A DNA stretch of 64,000 nucleotides, taken from Bacteroides intestinalis. Its GTDB lineage: Bacteria > Bacteroidota > Bacteroidia > Bacteroidales > Bacteroidaceae. Under the pieces are notes generated by a model that had not been told where the DNA came from, made no database searches, and worked only from the letters and a program-made list of their open reading frames with translations. Shown here piece by piece: positions 38,267 through 48,090 of this stretch. A program made the position numbers and the translations under genes. The stretch covers positions 166,042 through 230,041 of the forward strand of contig NZ_QRZF01000002.1 of assembly GCF_003464595.1 (NCBI RefSeq), read 5' to 3'. The first letter of the stretch is position 1, and each line of letters begins with the position of its first letter.

Positions 38267-39655
38267 ATGATGAAAAATAATTTGAAATATTTATTTCCCC
38301 TTGTGGCAGGTTTTTCAGGAACTGTCATGGCTCAAAGTACTACTGCCAATCTCCCTAATGTAGTTTACATTATGGCTGACGATTTAGGCATAGGTGATTT
38401 AGGGTGCTATGGTCAGAGGCAGATTAAGACCGTCAATATTGATGGTATTGCACAAAACGGAATGAAGTTTATGCAGCATTATTCCGGAGCTACAGTCAGT
38501 GCTCCCTCACGCTGTGCCTTGTTAACGGGAAAGCACATGGGGCATGCAGCTATCAGGGGAAATGACAAAGTCGAGGGATCAGATGGATTACTTTATGAAA
38601 CCCCACTTCCTGCAGAAGAAAAGACGGTTGCGGATGTATTTAAAAGCAGAGGTTATGCAACAGGGTGTATTGGTAAATGGGGATTGGGAGGTCCAGGAAC
38701 AGAAGGTATGCCCAATAAGCACGCTTTTGATTATTTTTATGGTTACTTGGGACAACGTTTTGCTCATAGTTATTATCCGGAGTTTCTGCATGAAAACGAT
38801 GAAAAAATCATGTTGAACGGAAAATTCTATTCGCATGATTTGATGTTGGAGAAAGCACTGAACTTTATTGATAAAAACAAGGCTACTCCTTTCTTTCTTT
38901 ATTTCTCACCAACCCTTCCTCACGCCGATCTTGATATTATGGATAAAGAGATGAAGAAATATGAAGGTGAATTTTGTGAAACTCCTTTTGGTGGCAGAGG
39001 CTATAAAGAGCAGCGAAACCCTCGTGCGGCTTATGCGGCAATGGTTACTTATTTGGATCATAGTGTGGGGCTGATCATTAATAAGTTGAAAGAGGAAGGA
39101 TTGTATGAGAATACTATCATAATTTTCACTTCAGATAATGGAGTTCATGCCGAAGGAGGGCATGATCCTGATTATTTTGATAGTAATGGCCCTTTCAGAG
39201 GTCACAAAAGAGATCTTTATGAAGGAGGTATTCGTACTCCATTTGTAGTGCAGTGGCCAGGTGTTATTCCGGCAGGGGTAATAACAGATCATATTTCTGC
39301 TTTCTGGGATTTTTTGCCAACCATTAGTGATCTGCTTCAAACGAAATCACCTCAGGGTATCAATGGTATATCATATTTGCCTGCTTTAACGGGAAAGGGA
39401 AAACAGAAGAAGCATGATTATATCTATTATGAGTTCTTTGAAGCTGGAGGAAAACAATCTATTATGAACCTTGATGGTTGGAAATTGATAAGATTGGAAG
39501 TTAGTACTCCTTCAAAAACTTATGAAGAATTGTATAATATCTATAGAGATCCTGCAGAAACTACCAATGTGATCCGGCAATATCCTGAAATAGCTAAAAA
39601 GTTGAAGGAAAAGATTGAGTCTCAGCGTACGGAGAATTCTCATTTTCACTTCTGA
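38267..39655 (+). CDS. Sulfatase (Ser-type formylglycine)
   Basis: Exported sulfatase of 462 aa, family S1. A signal peptide (LVAGFSGTVMAQ) precedes PNVVYIMADDLGIGDLGCYG with metal ligands Asp38 and Asp39. The active-site motif is S78-A-P-S-R in TVSAPSRCALLTGKHMGH, so the formylglycine must come from Ser, which requires an anaerobic maturase (anSME) encoded elsewhere. GKWGLGGPGTEGMPNKHAFD and FTSDNGVHAEGGHDPDYFDS are further family marks. The nearest relatives in general are arylsulfatase-A or GalNAc-sulfatase-like, but substrate cannot be fixed. It is the last gene of the SusC/SusD unit and the only enzyme of that locus here. Confidence 0.92.
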   Translation: MMKNNLKYLFPLVAGFSGTVMAQSTTANLPNVVYIMADDLGIGDLGCYGQRQIKTVNIDGIAQNGMKFMQHYSGATVSAPSRCALLTGKHMGHAAIRGNDKVEGSDGLLYETPLPAEEKTVADVFKSRGYATGCIGKWGLGGPGTEGMPNKHAFDYFYGYLGQRFAHSYYPEFLHENDEKIMLNGKFYSHDLMLEKALNFIDKNKATPFFLYFSPTLPHADLDIMDKEMKKYEGEFCETPFGGRGYKEQRNPRAAYAAMVTYLDHSVGLIINKLKEEGLYENTIIIFTSDNGVHAEGGHDPDYFDSNGPFRGHKRDLYEGGIRTPFVVQWPGVIPAGVITDHISAFWDFLPTISDLLQTKSPQGINGISYLPALTGKGKQKKHDYIYYEFFEAGGKQSIMNLDGWKLIRLEVSTPSKTYEELYNIYRDPAETTNVIRQYPEIAKKLKEKIESQRTENSHFHF

Positions 39656-39667
39656 TTACTATAAACG

Positions 39668-39715
39668 AATTAGCCCTTGCAATATCTGATTACTGCAAGG
39701 GCTAATTTATTTTTT
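39668..39715. terminator. Terminator of the sulfatase locus
   Basis: Perfect 14-base stem AATTAGCCCTTGCA (39668-39681) with its complement at 39694-39707, then TTATTTTTT. It lies 12 bases after the sulfatase stop and between convergent genes. Confidence 0.9.
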
Positions 39716-39730
39716 ATAAATCAAATGCTA

Positions 39731-40177
39731 TTACTTTTCCAGTAGTTCTTTCAGAAAAGAATCCAGCTCTTCATCCAGACCTTTCAGTAGTTCCTCATTT
39801 ACAAGCAATGTATCATCATCCATTAATAATAACTCAGCAACTGTTTCTTTTTCTTCATCCACCAGTACGAATGAATAGGGCTTCAAGATGGTAAGCCGAT
39901 CAAAGTCACCACCATTCTTCATGTTATTAAGTAATGTAGAAAGAATACGTTCTGCGCTCTCGTAGAAGTCATCTCCATCATACGTCATCCATTCTTCTAT
40001 TGTGATACATGCCAAGTCCTCGTCATCATCGTCAAATATAGACAGTTCGCCGGAATTTTGATTAGCTTGCAGATGGATGTCGGTCACAATGGTTTGCTCG
40101 CAGCCACAAATATATTTGCTGACTGCTTGTCTTATGGTCTTTTCTAAGAGTGATAAAGATGCTTGACTCAGTTTCAT
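39731..40177 (-). CDS. Acidic protein of unknown function
   Basis: Cytoplasmic protein of 148 aa, family not recognised. It is strongly acidic, with runs such as IFDDDDEDLACITIEEWMTY and LLLMDDDTLLVNEELLKGLD, and has no signal or membrane segment. An N-terminal Cys pair (YICGCEQTIV) is present. Predicted secondary structure alternates strand and helix. It is the gene next downstream of DUF6340 on the minus strand, after 66 bases. Confidence 0.65.
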   Translation of the reverse strand: MKLSQASLSLLEKTIRQAVSKYICGCEQTIVTDIHLQANQNSGELSIFDDDDEDLACITIEEWMTYDGDDFYESAERILSTLLNNMKNGGDFDRLTILKPYSFVLVDEEKETVAELLLMDDDTLLVNEELLKGLDEELDSFLKELLEK

Positions 40178-40243
40178 AATAGATATTCTTTCTTAATGGA
40201 TGTTCAAAGGTATAAAAAAAATAATTACCCTTGCATCATTTGA

Positions 40244-41353
40244 TTAAAAATCATTCTTAAATCGTTCCATTTGGACATTCAATCGTGTCATTCCCTCTTT
40301 TCGTTCTTGTAATTCACTTAAATAGCGGGTTACTGCAAAGTAGTTGGGAACGTCGCTGACATCTATTCCTCCCTGCTTTTTTTTCTCTTCGATTTTGTCT
40401 ATGTCGTATGCTTCTTTTTGCGCCTTCAGTGCCCATTCTTCTGCTGTCTGAATGCTATCTTGCATCTCATATCCTAAAGCAACGTTATAGGCTGCATACA
40501 TTTTCTGTTTTCCTTTTTTCTTCTTCTCGTAAGTCTGTTTCCAAAGCTCAATGGCTCGTTTCCAGTCGTTTTCACGAACATAAACGGCTGCATCACGCAT
40601 ATTCACGGAACCACTTGTAAACAGGTAGCGGGAAGCCGTCTTCCAGTGTGGCAGCATATACTTTACAGGCACAGTGCCGGCAAATTCAGAAGCTTCTTTC
40701 AGCATTTCTGTTTCACTGATGAGTCCTGCACCGGCCTGAGCTATGCTGGGGGCAGCATAATCCCAGAAAATACTATCGTTGGTATTGATTGTTACCATCG
40801 GGCCATTTCGGTTAGGCAGGTATACTTTTACGGTAGGGTATACCTTTACGTCTATGGTTCCGGCATAAACACCCCACTCGCGCAGGTATTCAATTTTACG
40901 GAGAGAGCGTAGTTGTATGTTTTCCAAAGCTATCAGGAAATCCACATCCAGGCTTTCGGTAAGACTTTCCACTTCACTCTTGCTGAGGGTGCTTTCGCGG
41001 GGAATCATATCATTGGCCCGTAACATAGAATCGCAAATAACGACTTCGTCGAAATAGTTTTCATTGGCCAGTGCTTCAGCCAGTGCTTCAGTGGTTATTT
41101 TAGAATTTCCGTTGAAGTATTTTGTTTTGCGGGCAATTTCCGTCTCATCTTTTTTCTTTTCATCTGTTTCTTCTACGATCAGTTTGTTGTCCGGGATGGA
41201 TGGCATATTATTTACCACGGCTACACGTTTGAGGCTGGGCGGAAAGCTAACTTCTGCCGGCAGCATATAGTCGATGGATAATTGCTCTACGGTCTGGCAA
41301 CCGCCAAATAGCAGAGCACAACAGATCCCTAAGAGATGCGAATACTTAGTCAT
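40244..41353 (-). CDS. DUF6340-like lipoprotein with TPR-like tail
   Basis: Exported lipoprotein of 369 aa (LLGICCALLFGGCQTVEQ, Cys near 19). The first part resembles surface-lipoprotein assembly-type domains (SFPPSLKRVAVVNNMPSIPD). The second half has TPR-like helices (DAAVYVRENDWKRAIELWKQ, YAAYNVALGYEMQDSIQTAE). I believe it belongs to the Bacteroidales DUF6340 family; that name is from memory. Role unknown. It lies downstream of secA on the same strand behind a strong terminator, so it is a separate unit. Confidence 0.65.
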   Translation of the reverse strand: MTKYSHLLGICCALLFGGCQTVEQLSIDYMLPAEVSFPPSLKRVAVVNNMPSIPDNKLIVEETDEKKKDETEIARKTKYFNGNSKITTEALAEALANENYFDEVVICDSMLRANDMIPRESTLSKSEVESLTESLDVDFLIALENIQLRSLRKIEYLREWGVYAGTIDVKVYPTVKVYLPNRNGPMVTINTNDSIFWDYAAPSIAQAGAGLISETEMLKEASEFAGTVPVKYMLPHWKTASRYLFTSGSVNMRDAAVYVRENDWKRAIELWKQTYEKKKKGKQKMYAAYNVALGYEMQDSIQTAEEWALKAQKEAYDIDKIEEKKKQGGIDVSDVPNYFAVTRYLSELQERKEGMTRLNVQMERFKNDF

Positions 41354-41405
41354 AGGCTTGTTCTTTATCTAAGAATAACAAAAATACACTTTTGTATGGA
41401 TATAT

Positions 41406-41442
41406 AAAAGCCTCAAACAGATTTTAACCGTTTGAGGCTTTT
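41406..41442 (-). terminator. secA terminator
   Basis: Perfect 13-base stem AAAAGCCTCAAAC (41406-41418) with 41430-41442. On the minus strand it ends in a T-rich tract. Confidence 0.88.
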
Positions 41443-41510
41443 ATTAGTGATTAGCGATAAGAGATTAGTGGTTAGCATACTTATCACTAGTCACTCATCA
41501 CTAATCACTC
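41443..41510. repeat. Inverted ATTAGTGATTAG repeats
   Basis: Several degenerate copies of ATTAGTGATTAG (41443-41476) face inverted copies CACTAATCACTC/CACTAGTCACTC (41483-41510), just past the secA stop. The same TAATCACTAATC unit is in tandem at 56270-56305. Confidence 0.6.
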
Positions 41511-41511
41511 A

Positions 41512-44500
41512 TTACATATTCCTTCCGTGACAGTTCTTATACTTCTTACCACTTCCACAAGGACAAGGATCATTACGTCCTACAGTTCTTTCCGCACGAA
41601 TCGGTTCACGTTTCACTTGCTCACGTGTATCCTGTTGGGCAGCAGCCTGTTGATTCGGGTCATTCAGGTCTTGCTTTTGCTCGCGATATTTGCTCATGTC
41701 CTGCTTCTGTTCGGGAGCAGCTTGCTGAATTTCCTGTGGCTCCTGTACCGGGATTTGTCCACGCATCAGGATAGAAACAGTCTGGTTATTGATCTTATTC
41801 ACCATTGTATCAAACAGATTTACAGACTCCAGCTTGTAAATCAATAACGGGTCTTTCTGTTCGTAGCTTGCATTCTGCACAGAATGTTTCAATTCATCCA
41901 GCTCACGCAAGTTTTCTTTCCATGATTCGTCGATGACGTGCAGCAGGATAGACTTTTCAAAAGCTTTCACTACCTCCTTACATTCGCTTTCGTAAGCGGC
42001 TTTCAGGCTACAGGAGATGTTGTACATACGCTTACCATCCGTAATGGGGATAAGAATATTTTCATACATATGTCCTTGAGTCTCATACACCTGCTTGATA
42101 ACCGGATAAGCAACCTGTGCCATGCGGTCAGTCTTGCGCTTGAACAGATCCATGGCTACATTGAAAGCCTCTTCTGCAAGTTTCTCTTTCTTTTCGTTGC
42201 GGAACTGCTCTTCGCTGAACGGAGTTTCCATAGCGAGTGTTTGCAGGAAGTCCATTTTGCAGTTTTCGTAGTCGGGAGCTTCAACAGCAGCGGCAACACG
42301 ATCCCAGATCATGTTCACGATGTCCATGCCGATACGTTCACCCATCAAGGCATGACGGCGCTTGGTATACACAACAGTACGTTGTTTGTTCATTACGTCA
42401 TCATATTCCAGCAAGCGTTTACGGATACCGAAGTTGTTTTCTTCTACCTTCTTCTGTGCACGTTCGATGGAGTTGGAAATCATCTTGTGTTCAATCATCT
42501 CACCTTCCTTGAAACCGAGGCGGTCCATCACACCGGCAATACGGTCGGAGGAGAACAGACGCATCAATTCGTCTTCCAGTGATACGAAGAATACAGAAGA
42601 ACCCGGGTCCCCCTGACGTCCGGCACGTCCGCGCAACTGGCGGTCTACACGACGGGACTCATGACGCTCCGTACCGATAATTGCCAAACCACCTGCAGCT
42701 TTCACTTCCGGGCTCAGTTTGATATCCGTACCACGACCGGCCATATTGGTAGCAATGGTTACTGTACCGCTCAAACCGGCTTTAGCTACGATGTCTGCTT
42801 CCTTCTGGTGCAGCTTGGCATTCAGTACGCTATGCTCAATCTTGCGCATAGACAACATTTTGCTCAGCATTTCAGAGATTTCTACAGAAGTAGTACCCAC
42901 CAGCACAGGGCGTCCGGCTTGTACCAACTGCTCAATCTCTTCGATAACAGCTTTATATTTCTCGCGTTTCGTCTTATAAACGCGGTCGTTCATATCTTTA
43001 CGGGAAATGGGACGGTTGGTCGGGATTACCACTACATCCAGTTTGTAGATATCCCAGAACTCTCCTGCTTCCGTTTCCGCAGTACCGGTCATACCCGAGA
43101 GCTTGTGGTACATACGGAAGTAATTCTGCAACGTAATGGTAGCGAATGTCTGCGTAGCAGCTTCCACTTTCACGTTTTCCTTAGCTTCGATAGCTTGGTG
43201 CAAACCGTCGGAGTAGCGACGGCCTTCCATGATACGTCCGGTCTGCTCGTCTACGATCTTCACCTGTCCGTCCAGTACAACGTATTCATCATTGATCTCG
43301 AACATGGTGTATGCCTTCAACAATTGGTTGATGGTATGTACTCGTTCGGATTTGATGGCATAGTTTGTCATCAGTTCATCTTTCTTAGCCAGACGCTCTT
43401 CATCTGTCAGCTGCGTTTCGTTTTCCAGTTCGGAAAGCTGTGCGGCGATGTCGGGCAATACGAAGAGGGTAGGATCTTCTGAGTTACCGGTAATCAAATC
43501 CACACCTTTATCTGTAAGGTCTACACTGTTCAGTTTTTCTTCGATGACGAAATACAACGGATCAGTTGCTTCGTGCATGCGTTTATTGTTCTGCTCCATG
43601 TAGATTTCCTCGGTCTTCAGCATACCAGCCTTGATGCCCTGTTCACTCAGGAACTTGATCAATGCCTTATTTTTCGGCAAAGCTTTATGGCTGCGGAACA
43701 AGGCAAGGAAACCTTCTTCCTGTTCTTTCTTATCGCTGGAAGCAATGAGGCGTTTGGCGTCAGCCAGATATTGAGTAGCCAGTTTCTTCTGTGCTTCTAC
43801 CAGACGTTCTACCAGTGGGCGAAGCTGTTCAAATAATTGCTCTTCACCTTTAGGGATAGGACCGGAAATAATCAACGGAGTACGGGCATCATCAATCAAT
43901 ACGGAGTCCACCTCATCAACGATGGCATAATTGTGCTGACGTTGTACAAGGTCTTTCGGGCTGATAGCCATATTATCACGCAGGTAGTCGAAACCGAATT
44001 CATTGTTCGTACCGAATGTGATATCTGCCAGATATGCCTTACGACGTGCGTCTGAGTTCGGTTGGTGCTTGTCGATACAATCCACACTTAAACCGTGGAA
44101 CATGTAAAGAGGCCCCATCCACTCGGAGTCACGTTTAGACAGGTAGTCATTCACAGTTACCACATGCACACCGTTTCCGGTCAATGCATTCAGGAATACC
44201 GGGAGGGTAGCCACCAATGTCTTACCTTCACCCGTTGCCATTTCGGCGATCTTACCTTTGTGCAATACCACACCACCGAATAACTGTACATCGTAGTGTA
44301 CCATGTTCCAGGTAACTTCCGCACCACCGGCCAACCAGTGATTCTGATAGATAGCCTTATCATCTTCAATACGTACGAAATCCTTCGTAGCAGCCAGATG
44401 ACGGTCGAATTCAGTAGCTGTCACTACAATTTCTTCATTTTCAGAGAAGCGCTTTGCTGTTTCTTTTACGATAGAGAAAGCTACAGGCAGTACTTCATCG

Positions 44501-44808
44501 AGTGCTTTTTCGTAGCATTCCAGTATTTCTTTCTCCAGTTTGTCTATCTGTGCGAAAACCTCTTCACGGTTTTCCAGTTCAATAGCTTCGATGCCTGCCT
44601 TCAGTTCTTCTACCTTAGCGCGTTGCTCTGTAGCCGAATTGTAGATGTAGGTTTTCAGTTCTTCCGTCTTGGCGCGTAGGGCGTCGTTATCGAGTTTGGC
44701 AACTTCCGGGTAAGCGGCTTTGATCTTTTCCACCCACGGCTGAATTTCTTTCATGTCGCGTGCGGATTTATTGCCGAAAATCGAGCTTAAAAATTCATTA
44801 AATCCCAT
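41512..44808 (-). CDS. secA: Preprotein translocase ATPase SecA
   Basis: Motor ATPase of the Sec pathway, 1098 aa. Walker A is [14 protein letters not shown] (Lys196); the DEAD-box is [20 protein letters not shown]. Later come [39 protein letters not shown] and the C-terminal zinc site [18 protein letters not shown]. It is about 200 aa longer than E. coli SecA because of insertions between residues about 345 and 480 and a Gln-rich linker near 1030-1065, which is usual in Bacteroidetes. Confidence 0.97.
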   Translation of the reverse strand: MGFNEFLSSIFGNKSARDMKEIQPWVEKIKAAYPEVAKLDNDALRAKTEELKTYIYNSATEQRAKVEELKAGIEAIELENREEVFAQIDKLEKEILECYEKALDEVLPVAFSIVKETAKRFSENEEIVVTATEFDRHLAATKDFVRIEDDKAIYQNHWLAGGAEVTWNMVHYDVQLFGGVVLHKGKIAEMATGEGKTLVATLPVFLNALTGNGVHVVTVNDYLSKRDSEWMGPLYMFHGLSVDCIDKHQPNSDARRKAYLADITFGTNNEFGFDYLRDNMAISPKDLVQRQHNYAIVDEVDSVLIDDARTPLIISGPIPKGEEQLFEQLRPLVERLVEAQKKLATQYLADAKRLIASSDKKEQEEGFLALFRSHKALPKNKALIKFLSEQGIKAGMLKTEEIYMEQNNKRMHEATDPLYFVIEEKLNSVDLTDKGVDLITGNSEDPTLFVLPDIAAQLSELENETQLTDEERLAKKDELMTNYAIKSERVHTINQLLKAYTMFEINDEYVVLDGQVKIVDEQTGRIMEGRRYSDGLHQAIEAKENVKVEAATQTFATITLQNYFRMYHKLSGMTGTAETEAGEFWDIYKLDVVVIPTNRPISRKDMNDRVYKTKREKYKAVIEEIEQLVQAGRPVLVGTTSVEISEMLSKMLSMRKIEHSVLNAKLHQKEADIVAKAGLSGTVTIATNMAGRGTDIKLSPEVKAAGGLAIIGTERHESRRVDRQLRGRAGRQGDPGSSVFFVSLEDELMRLFSSDRIAGVMDRLGFKEGEMIEHKMISNSIERAQKKVEENNFGIRKRLLEYDDVMNKQRTVVYTKRRHALMGERIGMDIVNMIWDRVAAAVEAPDYENCKMDFLQTLAMETPFSEEQFRNEKKEKLAEEAFNVAMDLFKRKTDRMAQVAYPVIKQVYETQGHMYENILIPITDGKRMYNISCSLKAAYESECKEVVKAFEKSILLHVIDESWKENLRELDELKHSVQNASYEQKDPLLIYKLESVNLFDTMVNKINNQTVSILMRGQIPVQEPQEIQQAAPEQKQDMSKYREQKQDLNDPNQQAAAQQDTREQVKREPIRAERTVGRNDPCPCGSGKKYKNCHGRNM

Positions 44809-44997
44809 TATATATCTGTTTTTATTATTATTTGCTTAATTAGTTCGGGCGTAACTTTGCCTTAAATGCGGGTACAAAGTTACATTAAAATGCTGATTTA
44901 CGAGAAGTTTACGAATTGTTTTTTGAGTAAAACACTCAACTTTCGATTCACTTCGTTAACATTTCACTTGATAATCCAAGTAAGATGTGTTTTCAGC

Positions 44998-46566
44998 TTA
45001 AAAGTTCAGTGGAGTAGCTGTACAAGCGTTCGGGGCGCGGATGCGCATCGCACTTGACAGGGTAGGGGCTATGCGGGTAATATTGACAGGAACCCGTATG
45101 GTTTCGGGTTTTATACCACCACCCAGGAAGATGAGTGGAGCAGGCACATCTGCATGACGTACTACGCGGCTATCTGTGACATTTTCTTCCACGATAGTCC
45201 AGCCGGGCAACACGTCTATCAGCAGGTCACCGGAACGTTTACGATGGAAACCGTTGCGTGCCAGTTCAATCTGGGGCGACCAGGGGCCTAATAATAAGCG
45301 ATGGGCGGAATAAGCCTCATTCACTCCGCTGAACTGTATCAGGAAGTCGGCGGATTTATTTTGTATCTCCGCTAAATTCAGTTGCTTATTCTCTATTAAC
45401 TTATGGTTAAGATAAATCTGCTGGTTATAGTAGGTTTCTACGTATTGTCCTTCGCCATACGTAGCCATGAGATACATATTCAGCAAGGTAGCGCAGCGGT
45501 TCAGGTAGAATTCCCCGCCCGGGATGCGGTACAGGCCCAGGTCCGGTGCTTCCGGGTCGGCATATCCCGTAGATGCAATGCAGAAAATGACATTGTGCAA
45601 GCCTACTTTGCGGTCGATGAGGTCGAGTAGGGAGCCGATACTGCGGTCCAGGCGTACATAAGTATCCTGCATTTCCATGGCACACTCCTGTGTGCTCTTA
45701 TGGTTGTAGTTTCCTGCGTAATAAGTCAGTGCCAGCAAGTCCGGTATCTCATCTTTGGCAATCGTACTCTTTTCCAGGAGTTCCTCTGTGAGTAAGTTTA
45801 CCTCATCATTGATGAAGGGACTGGTAATCAGCCGGCGGAATTTATTGATCCGTTCGCTGTCGAACTTATATTTAAAGGGTTGATCCCGCCATTCGGGTAG
45901 GAACGTATATCTATTTATAGGATGTATCGGTTCCCACACCATATCGCGGATGCGAAAATCGGGTGATTGCCGTTCATTGTATTGGCTCACCCACCATGGG
46001 AATTCGCTGTAATATGTAGTACTGCACCACTTACCAGTGTTTTCATTCAACCAGAACGCACCGTTTCCGGAGTGTCCGGCGGCAAGGATAGCTGCATCGC
46101 GCGAGGGGGCAATGGCATATACCATACCTTTGTTGCGGGTAGCTACTTTCAGTTCATCGGCAATGGTGGAAGTCAGTAATTGGGAAGGAGAGGAGCTCTC
46201 GTCGGTGAAGTTTCCCATAAAAGCGGGGTCGTCCACACAGTTCATCGGGCGCAATGTATTGGCATTCATCCATTGCTGGGAGATGATGCCGTTCATTGAG
46301 GGTGTCGTACCGCTGTAAATGGCGGCAATGGCAGAGGCGCGGTCTGTTCCGCTGAAGGGAAACTCGGTTTGATAGAAAACCTTGCCTTCGCGCATCAGTC
46401 TTTTGAACCCTTTTTCTCCGTATAGGGAAGAGAATGCTTCCATGTAGTCGGTGCGCAGCTGGTCAATCGTCAACGTTACCACTAATTTAGGAGTGGCAGG
46501 CAGCGGTTGAGCTTGCAGACCAGTAAAAGTTAATGCGAGTATGGAAGTTATCAGTCCCTTTTTCAT
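44998..46566 (-). CDS. Alkaline-phosphatase-superfamily enzyme (PafA-like)
   Basis: Periplasmic phospho- or phosphodiester hydrolase of 522 aa. After a signal peptide (ITSILALTFTGLQAQ) comes the metal motif LVVTLTIDQLRTDYMEAFSS (Asp35). The nucleophile region follows (SGTDRASAIAAIYSGTTPSM; Thr74 is the likely nucleophile by comparison with PafA). Later come YAIAPSRDAAILAAGHSGNG and IASTGYADPEAPDLG. Activity may be phosphatase or phosphodiesterase. Its ATG directly follows the stop of the DUF4105 gene (TAA-ATG), so the two are coupled. Confidence 0.85.
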   Translation of the reverse strand: MKKGLITSILALTFTGLQAQPLPATPKLVVTLTIDQLRTDYMEAFSSLYGEKGFKRLMREGKVFYQTEFPFSGTDRASAIAAIYSGTTPSMNGIISQQWMNANTLRPMNCVDDPAFMGNFTDESSSPSQLLTSTIADELKVATRNKGMVYAIAPSRDAAILAAGHSGNGAFWLNENTGKWCSTTYYSEFPWWVSQYNERQSPDFRIRDMVWEPIHPINRYTFLPEWRDQPFKYKFDSERINKFRRLITSPFINDEVNLLTEELLEKSTIAKDEIPDLLALTYYAGNYNHKSTQECAMEMQDTYVRLDRSIGSLLDLIDRKVGLHNVIFCIASTGYADPEAPDLGLYRIPGGEFYLNRCATLLNMYLMATYGEGQYVETYYNQQIYLNHKLIENKQLNLAEIQNKSADFLIQFSGVNEAYSAHRLLLGPWSPQIELARNGFHRKRSGDLLIDVLPGWTIVEENVTDSRVVRHADVPAPLIFLGGGIKPETIRVPVNITRIAPTLSSAMRIRAPNACTATPLNF

Positions 46567-47754
46567 TTATCTCTTTTTCGATGTCAAAATAAGATTGCTT
46601 GCTGAACGTACCAGCAAACAAAGTGCCAAAGGTAATACAGCTAAGTCAAATCTTTGCGGTATTATCGCCCAAAGCAGTATAAAAAGTGTTAAAACGATGA
46701 AATTAAGTACCATGTACCGACTTTTCTGCCGTTTTCTCACCTTATTTATCATCCACGGGAGGCAAAATAGGTGCAACGGGTGGAATACAAACAGTAAATA
46801 ATTGGGGCTTACTGCCGGGTGTTGGGAAAACAAGGCCAGGAAAGCAAGGATACATCCAGCTATTCCGGCACAGAAGAACAAGATTAAATCCAGTCCCCAG
46901 AGGGTTTTCTGGCGTCGGATACCGTAGATGGTGGCGGCAGTTACCAGGATGAACAGCAGCAAGGCCGATTGCATCGGGGTAATACCACCGGAGCGGTGGT
47001 CGGCAGCTGTCAGTCCGGTTTCCACTATTTTCTCTTCAGAGGATACCAGCGGGCGTGCTTTTCCTTCTTTGTCTATGATTTGGGCTGTATTGAAGTACTC
47101 CTGTACATAGAAGGGGACGAACATCATCAGTCTCCGGTTGATAGGCTTGTCAGCTTCGCTACCCATACACATATCCATGCCAAAACGTGACCAAGGATGC
47201 CCCTCGCTGTATTTATGCAGTAAATCACGGAAAGAAACTCCCGTGTCATTGTCGGTCATATTGTCAGCATATTGCAGAGAGCCGTCGATGGCTTTCTCTA
47301 TTTGGTCGCGCGGTCGGGTGGCGCAGTTGTCGTAGAAGAAGTTGTAACGATACTCACGGTTTTCCGGGCGATAGTTTTCCTGAAGCAGATTAAACAAATG
47401 TTCCTTTTCGTCCGGAGTAAGGTTCAGTGTTTGTTGCCATACGTCCCGCCCCAGGTAGTTGTATTCGGCTACAAAGTGCTCGTAATTGGTAGCTCCTAAC
47501 TGGTAGTCCGTCTCTCCTAAAGCGAAGCGGAGAATGAAGTTGGGAGCATTGAAATTGAACATGCCATAGTTGAAAACAGCGTCGATATTCCGGGTAAAGT
47601 TTTCGTAGCGGATGGCAGTATGCCCGAAAAGAGAATATATTTCTCCACCCGAGGCGCAGGTCAGCAGGCTGATGCGGATCGAGTCGGCACGTTGTGCTTT
47701 CATGTTGAAAGCACAAAAAACTCCTAAAATCAGTAGAAGGATCGTTCGTTTCAT
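46567..47754 (-). CDS. DUF4105 membrane protein, possible lipoprotein N-acyltransferase
   Basis: Protein of 395 aa: a signal peptide (ILLLILGVFCAFNMKAQ), a soluble periplasmic domain (about 25-220), then four to five membrane helices. The soluble part carries a His/Cys pair typical of a papain-like thiol fold: SLFGHTAIRY (His45) and FYDNCATRPRD (Cys144). This is the DUF4105 family. From memory, a DUF4105 protein has been linked to lipoprotein N-acylation (Lnb) in Bacteroides, which lack E. coli-type Lnt; I cannot confirm orthology here. It is translationally coupled to the phosphatase-superfamily gene. Confidence 0.75.
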   Translation of the reverse strand: MKRTILLLILGVFCAFNMKAQRADSIRISLLTCASGGEIYSLFGHTAIRYENFTRNIDAVFNYGMFNFNAPNFILRFALGETDYQLGATNYEHFVAEYNYLGRDVWQQTLNLTPDEKEHLFNLLQENYRPENREYRYNFFYDNCATRPRDQIEKAIDGSLQYADNMTDNDTGVSFRDLLHKYSEGHPWSRFGMDMCMGSEADKPINRRLMMFVPFYVQEYFNTAQIIDKEGKARPLVSSEEKIVETGLTAADHRSGGITPMQSALLLFILVTAATIYGIRRQKTLWGLDLILFFCAGIAGCILAFLALFSQHPAVSPNYLLFVFHPLHLFCLPWMINKVRKRQKSRYMVLNFIVLTLFILLWAIIPQRFDLAVLPLALCLLVRSASNLILTSKKR

Positions 47755-48090
47755 TTCGGTGCAAAGATAAGCAAACTAAGAGCAGAATAAAATGAATTTA
47801 TTTATTTTTTATATTGAAGTGCCGTTAATCTTGGGGGACTGTAGATTTCCCTTCATTTTCTTAGTAAAGATAATATAATCCATTCTCCTTACAAAATGCT
47901 CGGAATTAAAGATGATTAACGGTGAAACTTTGCTTTATTGTTTACAGTTTGCTACATTTGTGCGACTTCTTCTCAGCCCACCCTAAAGAACGATTTCGGT
48001 TATCGCTATGTCGATGAGCATTTTGAGAAAGACAGGACTACTGATTATTAACTTGTTAAACTAAAATGCTGGAAACTAAAATCGTTTACT
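47755..48090. other. 336-base intergenic region between divergent genes
   Basis: AT-rich to about 47900, then mixed. It holds one good plus-strand promoter (47929-47960). Downstream of that promoter a stop-free frame (47928-48050) would encode a peptide ending FEKDRTTDY, but it lacks an ATG. Nothing else was recognised. Confidence 0.5.
47929..47960 (+). promoter_or_regulatory. Promoter of the 524-aa protein
   Basis: TTTG (47929-47932), a 20-base spacer and TACATTTG (47953-47960) match the Bacteroides consensus. The predicted leader is about 120 bases long. Confidence 0.75.

Noticed and set aside
47928..48050. Stop-free frame ending FEKDRTTDY in the gap before the 524-aa gene
   Set aside because: It has no start codon and the good promoter lies inside it; it could be a gene remnant but chance is as likely.
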